Notes: generated by a model not told the origin, from the letters alone. Shown: positions 47,622-58,061, counted from the first letter of the stretch. The stretch: 62,527 nucleotides of DNA from Hyphomicrobiales bacterium (GCA_002400845.2 NVRK02000118.1:1-62527); one strand, 5' to 3'. Made by a program: numbers and translations.

Positions 47622-47932
47622 GATAGTTCCTATTGAATGGTAACATTGCAGATTGGATGCCTAGTATTGCGCAAGACGATACAAGAAACAGTACTGAGCA
47701 TCATTAAGTCTGGGGAGGCTTATACAGGCTTTTTTAAAAAGAAAAAACAGCCGCTATGCCATACAATCGATTTAAGAAGCACAAAGTTGTGGCAAACTGA
47801 CGTTTTTATTAGCAAAATGTCAGTTTAATTTACTCTTACGTAAGAAATTGTAACGATATGCAACAATTCTACCATTTATAGAAATCTAAATTATCTTACG
47901 TAAACGTAAATAAAAATCCCTCTTTATTTAAT
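47622..47932. promoter_or_regulatory. Region upstream of sucC with two TTACGTAA palindromes
   Basis: The 311-bp gap separates sucC from the fdh alpha gene (both leftward). CTTACGTAAG at 47835-47844 and CTTACGTAAA at 47895-47904 are exactly 60 bp apart, about six helical turns, and both are preceded by T. They lie about 214 and 274 bp upstream of the sucC ATG. A short plus-strand frame at 47637-47828 is not credible. Confidence 0.5.
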
Positions 47933-50728
47933 CTAAACAGTGGGTTCTTTTTGTATTGCATTAATTTTAGCCGCGCAAAACTTAAACTCTGGAATTTTTC
48001 CAAATGGGTCTAATTTTGGGTTTGTCAGGACGTTTGCGGCCGCTTCTACAAAGCAGAATGGAATGAACAACATCCCCTCGGCCACATCAGGATCTTGGCG
48101 CGCCATGAGCGATATTTTACCGCGCCGCGTCTGCACAGTTACCTCGTCGCCTGCCTCAATATTATAGCGCTTCATATCCCAGCGATTAATACCAACAATA
48201 GCATCTGGCTCTAAAGCGTTTAGGGTTGGTGCGCGACGGGTCATTGAGCCTGTGTGCCAATGTTCCAACAACCTTCCCGTGGTAAGTATAAGCGGATATT
48301 CTTCATCTGGTAATTCTGCTGGTGGTACAATATCTGTCGTGACAATTTGGGCCTTTCCGCTGTCTGTCGGAAAACCGTCTCCAAATATAATATCATTGCC
48401 TGCTTTATCTGGGGCATCACATGGATACGTAACGACGTCTTCTTTTTCTAACCTGTCCCATGTTATGTTATTAAGTGACGGCATCACTTTTGCCATTTCT
48501 GCAAATATGTCTTTGGGGTGCTGATAGGTCCAACCAAGGCCTAATCGATTTGCCAGTTCAACTTCTATCAGCCAATCAGCTTTTGCATCCCCTGGCGGAT
48601 CAAGCACTGCTCTGCCCATTTGCACTTGCCTATTGGTGTTAGAATATGTGCCGCATTTTTCTGCATGGGCAGATGCTGGCAAGATCACATCTGCATGCCA
48701 AGCGGTTTCTGTTAGAAAAATATCTTGCACCACCAAATGTTCTAAATGCGCCAATGCTTTGCGAGCATGTGTTTGATCTGGATCAGACATTGCGGGGTTT
48801 TCGCCCATCACATACATGGCTTTGATTTTATCATCGAGTATTGCATCAATAACTTCCACAACGGTAAGACCTTGTTTGGGTGACAGTTTTGTTCCCCAAA
48901 AATCTTGATACTCAGCATGCACCTCATCTTTTTCAACAGAAATGTAATCTGGATAGAACATTGGGATCATGCCGGCATCGGATGCGCCTTGCACATTGTT
49001 TTGCCCACGCAATGGATGCAGGCCCGTGCCTTTACGTCCTATCTGCCCCGTACACAATGCCAGCGCAATTAAGCAACGCGCATTGTCTGTTCCGTGAACG
49101 TGTTGAGAAATGCCCATGCCCCAAAATATGATTGAAGCTTTTGAGTTTGCATAAATTCGCGCAACTTCTTTAATTACTTCTGCTTCGATACCACAAAGTT
49201 TTGCCATTTCTTCTGGCGCAAAAGCCTCAACGCTTTTTTGCAAATCTTCAAACCCGAGTGTGTGTGCTCTTACATAATCTTGGTCAAACAGCTCTTCTTT
49301 TATAATCGTGTGCAACATTGCATTTAACAGCGCCACATCTTGGCCAGGCTTAAATTGCAATATGTGGCTGGCATATCTGGCAAGTCCTTGGTTTTGCCCA
49401 CGTGGATCAATTAAAATTAGTTTTGCACCGCGCTTTGCAGCAGCTTTTAAATAAGTTGCGGCAACAGGATGGTTTTCTGCTGGCCTTGCACCAATAACAA
49501 TGATGCAATCAGAATCTTGCGCCGAAGTAAAAGGTGCTGTAACCGCACCCGAGTTTAAACCTTCCATTAAAGCGGCAACAGAGGAAGCGTGGCAAAGCCG
49601 CGTGCAGTGATCGACATTGTTTGTGCCGAAGCCTTGGCGAATGAGTTTTTGAAATAAATATGCTTCTTCGTTGGAACATTTTGCAGAGCCAAACCCAGCA
49701 ATGGAATCATTGCCATATTCTTTGTGAACTCTTTTCAATCCGTTTGCCGCAACATCAAGGGCTTCGTCCCATGTGGCTTCACGGAAATATTTATCAATGT
49801 CTTTAAACTCAATGGAAATATCACCGCGCTTTGGTGCATCTTCACGACGAATTAACGGAACTGTCAATCGGTCAGGGTGAGCAACATAGTCAAATCCAAA
49901 ACGCCCTTTTACACACAGACGGTTTTCGTTGGCTGGACCATCGCGCCCATCAACTTGAACAATCTTTCCGTCCTTTACGCTGGCTTGCGTTTGGCACCCC
50001 ACACCGCAATATGGGCAAAGCGTATTGACCACTTTATCAAATTCTTGAACATCACGGTGTTTGTTAGTGTCGTCTAGCATGCTCTTTTCAAACAGCGCAC
50101 CTGTTGGGCAAGCTTGCACGCATTCGCCGCAACTAACACAAGTCGACATACCCATTGAATCGGCTAAATCAAATATTGGTACGGTGCTGGAGCCACGTTC
50201 GCCCATGCCAATCACATCATTGCTTTGCACATCGCGGCACGCACGCACACAAAGGCCGCAGGCAATGCACGCATCTAGATTTACTGCAATTGCAGGATTG
50301 GAAACATCAAAATAAGTTTCTTCTTTAAGCGCATCAAACTTTGAACCCAACCGCTGAGAACCCTCAATGCCAAAACTCTTTGCCCAACCCCAAAATTGCG
50401 ATTGATTGTCTGGCGTTTCTTCTGGCGCTTTCATATCTGCCGCTAAAAGTTCAAACACCATTTTGCGAGATTTTTCTGCGCGCTCACTATCAGTTTTGAC
50501 CACCATGCCATCTGTCGGCAAGCGGTTACACGAACTGGCTAATACACGCTCGCCTTCAATCTCCACCATGCAAGCGCGGCAATTGCCGTCGCTCTTATAG
50601 CTAGGCTTATCCAGAAAACATAAATGCGGAATGCGCGTACCTTCACGCTTGGCCACTTGCCAGATCGTTTCACCATCTGCGGCGGTAACATCGCGGCCAT
50701 CAAGATTGAAATTGATTTGAGTGTTCAT
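47933..50728 (-). CDS. NAD-dependent formate dehydrogenase, molybdenum alpha subunit
   Basis: The 931-residue protein has an N-terminal [2Fe-2S] domain (HLCFLDKPSYKSDGNCRACMVEIEG), two ferredoxin-type [4Fe-4S] motifs (CIACGLCVRACRDVQ and CVSCGECVQACPTGAL), the CPYCGVGCQ cluster and the molybdopterin domains. The metal ligand is Cys in DHCTRLCHASS, so the enzyme is not a selenoprotein. It oxidises formate to CO2 with electrons passed to the FMN subunit encoded upstream. It corresponds to FdsA/FdhF-type enzymes. The genes for FdsC and FdsD are not adjacent. Confidence 0.95.
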   Translation of the reverse strand: MNTQINFNLDGRDVTAADGETIWQVAKREGTRIPHLCFLDKPSYKSDGNCRACMVEIEGERVLASSCNRLPTDGMVVKTDSERAEKSRKMVFELLAADMKAPEETPDNQSQFWGWAKSFGIEGSQRLGSKFDALKEETYFDVSNPAIAVNLDACIACGLCVRACRDVQSNDVIGMGERGSSTVPIFDLADSMGMSTCVSCGECVQACPTGALFEKSMLDDTNKHRDVQEFDKVVNTLCPYCGVGCQTQASVKDGKIVQVDGRDGPANENRLCVKGRFGFDYVAHPDRLTVPLIRREDAPKRGDISIEFKDIDKYFREATWDEALDVAANGLKRVHKEYGNDSIAGFGSAKCSNEEAYLFQKLIRQGFGTNNVDHCTRLCHASSVAALMEGLNSGAVTAPFTSAQDSDCIIVIGARPAENHPVAATYLKAAAKRGAKLILIDPRGQNQGLARYASHILQFKPGQDVALLNAMLHTIIKEELFDQDYVRAHTLGFEDLQKSVEAFAPEEMAKLCGIEAEVIKEVARIYANSKASIIFWGMGISQHVHGTDNARCLIALALCTGQIGRKGTGLHPLRGQNNVQGASDAGMIPMFYPDYISVEKDEVHAEYQDFWGTKLSPKQGLTVVEVIDAILDDKIKAMYVMGENPAMSDPDQTHARKALAHLEHLVVQDIFLTETAWHADVILPASAHAEKCGTYSNTNRQVQMGRAVLDPPGDAKADWLIEVELANRLGLGWTYQHPKDIFAEMAKVMPSLNNITWDRLEKEDVVTYPCDAPDKAGNDIIFGDGFPTDSGKAQIVTTDIVPPAELPDEEYPLILTTGRLLEHWHTGSMTRRAPTLNALEPDAIVGINRWDMKRYNIEAGDEVTVQTRRGKISLMARQDPDVAEGMLFIPFCFVEAAANVLTNPKLDPFGKIPEFKFCAAKINAIQKEPTV

Positions 50729-50737
50729 ATTTTTACC

Positions 50738-52453
50738 CTAAAGATCGTCTCTAAAATATTTGAATAAATGGGTCACTGGGTTTGGCGCGGCTTGCCCCAA
50801 ACCACAAATAGAAGCATCGCGCATGACTTGCTCTATGTCGGCAATGGTTGTTTCATCTGGCACTTTTTCTTGCAACAGCGCGACTATTTTTTCTGTGCCG
50901 CCACGACACGGCGTACACTGTCCGCAACTTTCGTGTTTGAAAAATTCAAGCGTGTTCATCACCGCCTCTTTGATATTGTCTTTGTCGGATAATACCACAA
51001 TCGCATGGCTGCCGACAAAAGAACCAAGCTCTGCAAGCTTGCCGCCAAAATCTAGGGGTATGTCATCCATACTGGCTGGCAATACACCACCAGATGCACC
51101 CCCAGGGTAATATGCTTTGAATATATGACCTTCTTGCATGCCGCCGCAATGGTCTTCAATCAACTGTTTGACGGTAACGCCTGCTGGGGCGAGTTTCACG
51201 CCTGTATTTTTAACACGGCCTGATACCGACCAAGAGCGAATGCCAGGGTGCTCTTTTGTACCACGTTCTGCAAACCATTTAGGGCCTTGCTGAACAATGT
51301 CGCGTATCCACCAAAGTGTTTCGACATTGTGGTTTAGGGTTGGTTTTCCAAACAAGCCAACTTGCGCAATGAAGGGTGGGCGATGCCTTGGTATGCCGCG
51401 CTTGCCCTCGATGGATTCTATCATTGCAGATTCTTCACCGCAAATATAAGCACCCGCCCCACGGCGTAATTCGATGTAACCTTTTTCGATGATGCCTGCA
51501 TCTTCAAGTGCTGCAATTTCCGTTCTCAAAATTTTCAACACCGCAGGATATTCATCGCGCATGTACAAATATATTCGTTCTGCATCAATATAATGTGCGG
51601 CGATTAAAGCGCCTTCTAGTAATCTGTGCGGATCGCGTTCTAAATAATATCTGTCTTTAAACGTACCCGGCTCACCTTCATCACCATTAATGGTCATCAA
51701 GCGTGGGCCGTCATAGCCCTTTACAAAATTCCATTTCATGTGGGCTGGAAAACCAGCACCGCCAAGCCCGCGAAGTCCAGATTGTTTTAGCAATTCTAAC
51801 ATTGCCTCAAAACCAATTGCGCCCATGCGAATGCGCATGAGTAAATCGTAACCACCTTGTTGTTGATAGTTTTTAAGCGCTATGTAGTTTGGAGAATTGG
51901 CGGATATTTCTTTATTGGTTTTTGCCATATTTGCTAAAGTTAAAAGCTTGTTGGCTGAGGCATTGCCAATTTCTTTGTCGCCAATTCGTGCGGCTGGCGC
52001 AACATCACAGCCACCCATACAAGGCGCACGCATGATGCGTATTTCATCTTCAGAAGCCCCAGATTTCAATTCACTAATGAGCTTTTCTGCCCCTGCCATT
52101 TTGCAAGAAAGACTATCGCACACTCGAATGGTGATGGGTGCTGGAACAACGTCACCTTCTTTGACGATATCAAAGTGGTCGTAAAAACTCGCAACTTCAT
52201 AGACCTCTGCCATTGAAATGCGCATTAAATCGCCAAGGGCTTGCATCATAGTGGCTGGCAGATGATTTTGGGAATCTTGAATAAGATGCAAATATTCAAT
52301 GAGTAGATCGCGTGGATAGGGCGCTTTTGTTGTAAGCGGTGCAATTATTTGAGCAACGCGATCTCGAGCCTCAAGGTCTAAAACACGCCCTTTGGGAAAT
52401 GCACCATTTTTTCTTTTGCGTTTGTTACTTTTAGTATTGCTATAAGAGGTCAC
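50738..52453 (-). CDS. Formate dehydrogenase diaphorase subunit, FdsG-FdsB fusion (NuoE-NuoF-like)
   Basis: The 571-residue protein joins two subunits. Residues about 30-165 form a NuoE-like thioredoxin fold with [2Fe-2S] Cys112, 117, 145 and 149 (CDSLSCKMAG, CMGGCDVAPA). Residues about 190-571 are NuoF-like, with GLRGLGGAGFPAHMKW and the NADH/FMN site, and [4Fe-4S] Cys510, 513, 516 and 550 (SCGQCTPCRGGT). It passes electrons from the alpha subunit to NAD+. In many fds operons fdsG and fdsB are separate. The gene overlaps the fhs stop by one base. Confidence 0.93.
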   Translation of the reverse strand: MTSYSNTKSNKRKRKNGAFPKGRVLDLEARDRVAQIIAPLTTKAPYPRDLLIEYLHLIQDSQNHLPATMMQALGDLMRISMAEVYEVASFYDHFDIVKEGDVVPAPITIRVCDSLSCKMAGAEKLISELKSGASEDEIRIMRAPCMGGCDVAPAARIGDKEIGNASANKLLTLANMAKTNKEISANSPNYIALKNYQQQGGYDLLMRIRMGAIGFEAMLELLKQSGLRGLGGAGFPAHMKWNFVKGYDGPRLMTINGDEGEPGTFKDRYYLERDPHRLLEGALIAAHYIDAERIYLYMRDEYPAVLKILRTEIAALEDAGIIEKGYIELRRGAGAYICGEESAMIESIEGKRGIPRHRPPFIAQVGLFGKPTLNHNVETLWWIRDIVQQGPKWFAERGTKEHPGIRSWSVSGRVKNTGVKLAPAGVTVKQLIEDHCGGMQEGHIFKAYYPGGASGGVLPASMDDIPLDFGGKLAELGSFVGSHAIVVLSDKDNIKEAVMNTLEFFKHESCGQCTPCRGGTEKIVALLQEKVPDETTIADIEQVMRDASICGLGQAAPNPVTHLFKYFRDDL

Positions 52454-54129
52454 TAGAAAAGGCCTTCAATATTATTGTTCTTATCAAGTTTAATAAATTC
52501 TGCGCTTGGTTTTGGCGGCAAGCCTGGCATCGTCATAACGAGGCCACAAACCACAACGATAAATCCTGCGCCTGCTGAAAGCCTGACCTCTCGAATAGGA
52601 ACGCTATGGCCAATAGGAGCACCGCGCAAATTGGGGTCCGTTGAAAATGAATACTGCGTTTTAGCCATACAAATAGGCAAATGCCCATATCCAGCTTCCT
52701 CCCATGCTTTTAACTGCATGCGAATGGATTTATCTGCCAGCACTTCATCAGCACGATAAATACGATGCGCAATTGTTTCGATCTTTTTGAACAAAGGCAT
52801 TTCGTCTGGATAAAGCGGAGCATATTGCGCCGTATCGCCGTCAATAATTTTTACAATCCTAGTCGCAAGTTCTTTTATACCTTTAGAACCCTGTTCCCAG
52901 TGTTTGCAGATAATCGCTTCTGACCCCTGAGTTTTAACATAGGCTTTTACAGCTTCAATTTCGGCTTTGGTATCATTGGTAAAATGATTTATTGCAACAA
53001 CTACTGGCAAACCAAATTGTTTTATATTCTCAATATGACGACCAAGATTTTCACAACCACTTTTAACTCCGGGCACATTTTCACTATTAAGATCAACTTT
53101 GGCAATGCCGCCATTCATTTTCATTGCTTTTATGGTTGCTACTAAAACAACAGCTGAAGGTGAAATGCCAGCTTTACGACATTTGATATTTAAGAATTTT
53201 TCTGCACCAAGATCAGCGCCAAAGCCAGCTTCGGTCACAACATAGTCGGCAAGTTTTAAAGCTGTTTTTGTAGCAATGATTGAATTACAACCATGGGCAA
53301 TATTAGCAAATGGTCCGCCATGTACTAAGGCTGGATTGTTCTCTAAGGTTTGAACCAAATTTGGCTGCATGGCATCTTTTAGCAAAACGGTCATTGCACC
53401 ATCTGCTTTTAGATCACGGCAATAAACTGGCGACTTATCTCTTCTATAAGCCACAATAATATTGCCCAGTCTTTCTTCAAGATCGTCAAGATCATTAGAT
53501 AGACAAAGGATCGCCATAACTTCTGACGCAACCGTTATGTCAAACCCCGTTTGGCTGGGAAACCCATTTGCAACACCGCCAAGGCTTGCCGTAATTTCGC
53601 GTAATGCCCTATCGTTCATATCCATCACACGGCGCCATACGACACGGCGACTATCAATCTGCAAATCATTGCCCCAATAAATATGATTATCAATCATTGC
53701 AGCGAGCAGATTATGCGCGGAAGTAATTGCGTGAAAGTCACCTGTGAAATGCAGGTTCATATCTTCCATAGGAATGACTTGCGCTTTGCCACCGCCTGCC
53801 GCGCCTCCCTTCATACCAAAGCATGGGCCAAGTGAAGCTTCTCTAATACAAAGCATCGCATTTTTACCAATGCCATTTAGTCCGTCGGTCAAGCCAACGG
53901 TTGTAGTGGTTTTACCCTCACCTGCTGGCGTTGGATTAATGGCAGTAACAAGAATAAGTTTTCCGTCTTTTTTATTAGAAAGCTTGCGAATAAAATCTTG
54001 AGAGATTTTTGCTTTATCATGCCCATAGGGAACAAGCGCAGTATGAGGAATGCCTAGTTTTTTGCCGATTTCTTGAATTGGCTTTTTCTTTGCAGCTCTG
54101 GCGATTTCAATATCAGACTTAAACTTCAT
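52453..54129 (-). CDS. fhs: Formate-tetrahydrofolate ligase
   Basis: The start is ATG 54129 (MKFKSDIEI), with GGAG 5 bases upstream, 558 residues, the normal size. The P-loop is [16 protein letters not shown] (about 65-80), and [14 protein letters not shown] and VRALKMNGG-like strings are also present. The enzyme makes 10-formyl-tetrahydrofolate from formate and ATP. It is the first gene of the formate operon, so formate can be activated or oxidised from one transcript. Confidence 0.96.
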   Translation of the reverse strand: MKFKSDIEIARAAKKKPIQEIGKKLGIPHTALVPYGHDKAKISQDFIRKLSNKKDGKLILVTAINPTPAGEGKTTTTVGLTDGLNGIGKNAMLCIREASLGPCFGMKGGAAGGGKAQVIPMEDMNLHFTGDFHAITSAHNLLAAMIDNHIYWGNDLQIDSRRVVWRRVMDMNDRALREITASLGGVANGFPSQTGFDITVASEVMAILCLSNDLDDLEERLGNIIVAYRRDKSPVYCRDLKADGAMTVLLKDAMQPNLVQTLENNPALVHGGPFANIAHGCNSIIATKTALKLADYVVTEAGFGADLGAEKFLNIKCRKAGISPSAVVLVATIKAMKMNGGIAKVDLNSENVPGVKSGCENLGRHIENIKQFGLPVVVAINHFTNDTKAEIEAVKAYVKTQGSEAIICKHWEQGSKGIKELATRIVKIIDGDTAQYAPLYPDEMPLFKKIETIAHRIYRADEVLADKSIRMQLKAWEEAGYGHLPICMAKTQYSFSTDPNLRGAPIGHSVPIREVRLSAGAGFIVVVCGLVMTMPGLPPKPSAEFIKLDKNNNIEGLF

Positions 54130-54226
54130 ACCTACTCCGAGCACCCATTAGCAATATTCTAGTTTATTTGACTATTTATGACAGAAAAAATATTGTTTAT
54201 GAAGTTTTTTGCAAGAAAATAGTTTT

Positions 54227-54267
54227 AGAATATTATTCTCGGGACAATTAACATTCTAATTTAGAAT
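54227..54267. promoter_or_regulatory. Two palindromes between fhs and the CoA-transferase gene
   Basis: AGAATA-T-TATTCT (54227-54239) and ATTCTAA-T-TTAGAAT (54253-54267) are each perfect around a single central T, with centres 27 bp apart. They lie midway in the 271-bp divergent gap, a natural operator location for both directions. Confidence 0.5.
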
Positions 54268-54400
54268 AATCTTAAGACATTACAGAAAAACTTCATTAAA
54301 AATCTGTCCATGTATTTTGAAAAATAGAACAATCGCTGTTGAAATCTTTTTGTAATAAGCGCAAACGTCTACTATATGTTTTCACACGATTGGAATTTAA

Positions 54401-55537
54401 ATGTTACCTTTGGAAGGCTTGCTTGTCGTCAGCATTGAACAAGCTTTAGCCGCACCATTGTGCACGGCACGTTTGGTAGAAGCAGGTGCTAGGGTCATTA
54501 AAGTTGAACGTGACGCTGGGGATTTTGCACGTTTTTACGACACCGCGGCAAAAGGCGACAGTTCCTATTTTACTTGGGTTAATCAGGGAAAAGAATCTCT
54601 CGTTCTCGACATCAAAAAAGAAGAAGACAGCGCATTATTACACAACATAATTTCTAGCGCTGATGTATTCGTTCAAAACCTTGCGCCAGGGGCAATGGAG
54701 CGTGCTGGCTTTGGCTCTGAAAAATTACGTGAACAAAACCCAAGGCTAATTACCTGTGATTTTTCTGGTTACGGAGAAAGTGCTGAGATGAAACACATGA
54801 AAGCTTATGACTTGCTTGTGCAATGTGAAAGCGGTCTTGTAGACATTTCTGGTGGATCGCAAAATCATGGTCGCATTGGTGTTTCGGTTGCAGATATTGG
54901 AACAGGCATGGCGGCCCATGCAGGCATTTTAGAAGCGCTGATAAAACGCGGCATCACAAATAAAGGGAGTGGCATTAAGATTTCTTTATTTGATACACTA
55001 GCCGAGTGGATGACTGTGCCGTTAATTCATGCAGATTATGGCGATGGCGCCCCAACGCGCCAAGGCTTGCAACACCCTTCTATTGCGCCCTATGGCGCCT
55101 ATTTAACAAGCGACAAACAAAAGACAGTTTTCTCCATTCAAAATAAACGTGAATGGGAAAGATTGTGCATCAACGTTTTACATGCGCCAGAACTGTTTTC
55201 TCACGAAAAATTATTCAGCAATAATGAACGGGTAAAAAATCGAGATTTTTTAAACACTAAAATCAATCCTATTATCGCTAAAATGACAACGCAAGATTTT
55301 AGAGAGCGTTTGTCTCAAGCGTCCATTGCCTTTGGTGCTATTAATACAGTTGATGATCTTTCTACGCATAAAGCATTGCGTCGCATAACCGTTGAGACCA
55401 GCGAAGGTGAAATGGTAGAAATTCCTGCGCCGCCTATTCGTAATGAAGATACGAATAATAGAGCAGTAAAGAAACTTCCTAAAATTGGGGCTTCAACGGA
55501 AGCCATACGAAAAGAGTTTGAAACTAAAGGCGCGTAG
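54401..55537 (+). CDS. CaiB/BaiF family (family III) CoA-transferase
   Basis: The 378-residue protein has the class III signature VEAGARVIKVERDAGDFAR, FVQNLAPGAMERAGFG and the active-site Asp137 in MKAYDLLVQCESGL. Such enzymes move CoA between carboxylic acids, for example formyl-CoA:oxalate, mesaconyl-CoA or carnitine. The position beside a formate operon would suit a formyl-CoA transferase, but no oxalyl-CoA decarboxylase is present. Substrate is therefore open. Confidence 0.9.
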   Translation: MLPLEGLLVVSIEQALAAPLCTARLVEAGARVIKVERDAGDFARFYDTAAKGDSSYFTWVNQGKESLVLDIKKEEDSALLHNIISSADVFVQNLAPGAMERAGFGSEKLREQNPRLITCDFSGYGESAEMKHMKAYDLLVQCESGLVDISGGSQNHGRIGVSVADIGTGMAAHAGILEALIKRGITNKGSGIKISLFDTLAEWMTVPLIHADYGDGAPTRQGLQHPSIAPYGAYLTSDKQKTVFSIQNKREWERLCINVLHAPELFSHEKLFSNNERVKNRDFLNTKINPIIAKMTTQDFRERLSQASIAFGAINTVDDLSTHKALRRITVETSEGEMVEIPAPPIRNEDTNNRAVKKLPKIGASTEAIRKEFETKGA

Positions 55538-55654
55538 AATAAGTAAGTTATTGATTTTATTAAGTATAAGTTTTAGATAATAGATAGGTGTTGAATATAA
55601 GACTAAGTAAAGAGCACCCAATATTACGTATCTATTTCTGAGGGGGCAGTAGAC

Positions 55655-56272
55655 TTGTTAAATAGAATTATTATTGCCGATGACCACCCTTTGTTTAGAG
55701 AAGGTGTTAGGCGCATTATTCAACGTGTTATTGTTGGTAAATTTGTTGAAGTTGCCGATACAAAATCCTTATTCATTGAAGCCGAAAAAGATCCTGCCCC
55801 AATTATAATGATTTTGGATTTAGTTTTTCCAGGGTTTGAGGGAACTACGACGATTAGAAAACTGCGTGAGGATTATCCACAAACTGCATTAATCGTTATT
55901 TCTATGACCGATGAAGAAAGCGTGGCTAACGATATTATGAGTGCTGGCGCTAATGGGTTTATTTCGAAATCGGTTCCACCAGATGAAATGGTACGTGCAA
56001 TAGAAAAAATAACACAAGGTGAAACTGTTATTTGTTTGGATGCTGATACAAGCGGCTTGCATATGTATCAAAATGATTTTGCACGCCTACCGCCGCGCCA
56101 TGTTGATATTTTATTGTTACTTGGACAAGGTAAAACCAATAAAGAAATTGCCCGAGATTTAGATATTTCTCCAAATACAGTGCGCACGCATATTTCTGGG
56201 CTGTTTAAAAAACTTGGTGTTTCTACGCGTTCAGCAGCTGTTGCCATTGCCGCCCAGCAAGGCTTAATTTAA
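55655..56272 (+). CDS. LuxR-family response regulator
   Basis: The start is TTG 55655, supported by AGGGGG about 9 bases upstream and by the receiver beginning at once (IIIADDHPLFREGV). Asp55 is the phospho-acceptor (MILDLVFPGFEG) and Lys105 follows. A LuxR helix-turn-helix covers about 145-200 (GQGKTNKEIARDLDISPNTVRTHISGLFKKLGV). The 205-residue protein overlaps the convergent hybrid kinase gene by 9 bases. The pair is likely cognate. Confidence 0.93.
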   Translation: MLNRIIIADDHPLFREGVRRIIQRVIVGKFVEVADTKSLFIEAEKDPAPIIMILDLVFPGFEGTTTIRKLREDYPQTALIVISMTDEESVANDIMSAGANGFISKSVPPDEMVRAIEKITQGETVICLDADTSGLHMYQNDFARLPPRHVDILLLLGQGKTNKEIARDLDISPNTVRTHISGLFKKLGVSTRSAAVAIAAQQGLI

Positions 56273-58006
56273 CGAGGTTAACCCAGCTGGTGACGACTTA
56301 GCCGCCATAGCGATTAATACCGAACGCAATTGCATTGGAGCAACAGGTTTTTGCAACGTTAGATGCCCTTCACTTTTTGCGAGCTTTTCCATCTGCGCAT
56401 TCATTGTGCCACTTATGATGGCGGTTGGAAAATTACGTTGTGTTTGTTCGCGCAACTTTGCAGCAAGCTCTATTCCGTTTAGCTTTTCGTTTAGATGAAA
56501 ATCTATGAGAAGAATGTCAAATGGCATATTCAGTTTTGCATCAGGTTTTTGCACCTCAACATCATAGCCCCACTTTTCAATCAGCAGCTTCATGCCCTCT
56601 AATACCTGCTTATTATCATCAATTATAAGCACCCGTTTTTTTGAAGATTTATTTATTGCTGATATCACCTGGACAACACTTGGTTGCGGCTTGGTAATTT
56701 CAATCTCACACACACTTATTTTAGTGCCCACATTTTCGGTAGAACTAAGATTAATTTTAAGGCCCAATAGATGAGCTGTTCTTGAAACAATGGACAGCCC
56801 TAACCCTAGCCCCTCAACTCGATTTGGCCCATCTGGATTAGCGCGTACAAATTCATCAAAAATTGTTTTCTGTAAATTTTCTGGAACGCCTATTCCTTGA
56901 TCTAAAACATACACATTAGCTTTGCCGTTTTGAATGCGAGCGCCAATGAGAATTTTAGAATTTGGCGCATATTTTATCGCATTGAATACCAAATTTTGAA
57001 GGATAGAAATCAAAAGTGCTTTATCGGTCTTCACCCAAATTGAAGTTGACACAACTTTTAAAGTGCAACCACATTCATCGGCTTCTGGCAGTGCTTGGCG
57101 TATTATTTGTTTTAAAACTTCATCTAGTGAAAATGCTATCGTCTTTGGCTTTAAGACACCAGACTCTAGCGATGTTATATTGAGTAGAGATTTAAATAGA
57201 TGGGACAAATCTTCAACGGAAGTATCGATCGTTTCTAATATTTGTCTACCTTCTTTGTTTAATTTTTGATCGCGCAAGCATTCGGTTAGCAACCCAATGG
57301 CATGTATTGGTTGGCGCAGATCATGGTTTGCTTGAGCCAAAAATTGGGTCTTCGCAGTGTTTGCCAGCTCTGCTTCTTTTGCGGCTACTTTGTACTTTTC
57401 AGCAAGTTCGAGATTATCTAGTTTTGTTGCTAGATAATCTGACAATTCTTCACTGGTATCATTTGCAAGACCGCACATCAAAATGATAAAAATTATCACT
57501 AAAACGCCCAACAAAACAAAGTCCCCACCCAGCATGAAAATTCGAATTGCGACTAAGCCAGCGAATGGAAATTCATAATAGAAAAATGAAAATTTAAAAA
57601 CACCAAGTGAACGCGCTGCTGAAGCAGATGCCCCGGCAACAATTGCCATTTGAATAGAAAAATGCGCAGGGTTTTGTACATCTAATCCAAAGGCCACAAA
57701 AGTGCCCCAACTAAGACCAACAACTGCAAAAAGCATATAAAGTTTACTTTGCCACTGGTCTAAATCAAGCCCGTTTTGCTCCATATTGTCGACTTGCTTA
57801 CCCAAAACAAATAGCATTGAAGGCGTAACAATAATTTCCCATGTGCCCCATAATACAAGCCAATGCAGAGCCAGCACATCGTACGCTAAATAAATTAATA
57901 CGCACACAGACGCGATATGCCCAAGCAATATTTTCTTAGGCGCACGTGCAAATAAACGCGCTCTATCGGCTTGAAAATCTACCTTGGTGTTAAAAATTGA
58001 ATTCAC
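56264..58006 (-). CDS. Hybrid sensor histidine kinase with C-terminal receiver
   Basis: The 580-residue protein has about five or six N-terminal transmembrane helices (about 25-180), a coiled linker, His228 in the HDLRQPIHAIGLL box, and an ATPase domain with NLVFNAIKYAP, DQGIGVP and GLGLGLSIVSR. A receiver follows at about 457-575 (IIDDNKQ, phospho-Asp502, QKPV). The HDLRQPxHA class commonly pairs with LuxR-type regulators encoded next to it. The 3' ends of the two genes overlap by 9 bases. Confidence 0.93.
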   Translation of the reverse strand: MNSIFNTKVDFQADRARLFARAPKKILLGHIASVCVLIYLAYDVLALHWLVLWGTWEIIVTPSMLFVLGKQVDNMEQNGLDLDQWQSKLYMLFAVVGLSWGTFVAFGLDVQNPAHFSIQMAIVAGASASAARSLGVFKFSFFYYEFPFAGLVAIRIFMLGGDFVLLGVLVIIFIILMCGLANDTSEELSDYLATKLDNLELAEKYKVAAKEAELANTAKTQFLAQANHDLRQPIHAIGLLTECLRDQKLNKEGRQILETIDTSVEDLSHLFKSLLNITSLESGVLKPKTIAFSLDEVLKQIIRQALPEADECGCTLKVVSTSIWVKTDKALLISILQNLVFNAIKYAPNSKILIGARIQNGKANVYVLDQGIGVPENLQKTIFDEFVRANPDGPNRVEGLGLGLSIVSRTAHLLGLKINLSSTENVGTKISVCEIEITKPQPSVVQVISAINKSSKKRVLIIDDNKQVLEGMKLLIEKWGYDVEVQKPDAKLNMPFDILLIDFHLNEKLNGIELAAKLREQTQRNFPTAIISGTMNAQMEKLAKSEGHLTLQKPVAPMQLRSVLIAMAAKSSPAGLTSLN

Positions 58007-58061
58007 TTAAAAACTCCACCCAAAAATAAATACCCTAACGGATCAAACTATATCCGCACAC

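Noticed and set aside
47637..47828. Plus-strand 63-codon frame between sucC and the formate dehydrogenase gene
   Set aside because: No ribosome site, Lys-rich random composition, antisense to the promoter region of sucC.
50061..50315. Plus-strand frame rich in Ser/Thr opposite the formate dehydrogenase gene
   Set aside because: It mirrors the iron-sulfur cluster region of the alpha subunit, and Cys codons on the coding strand explain its composition.
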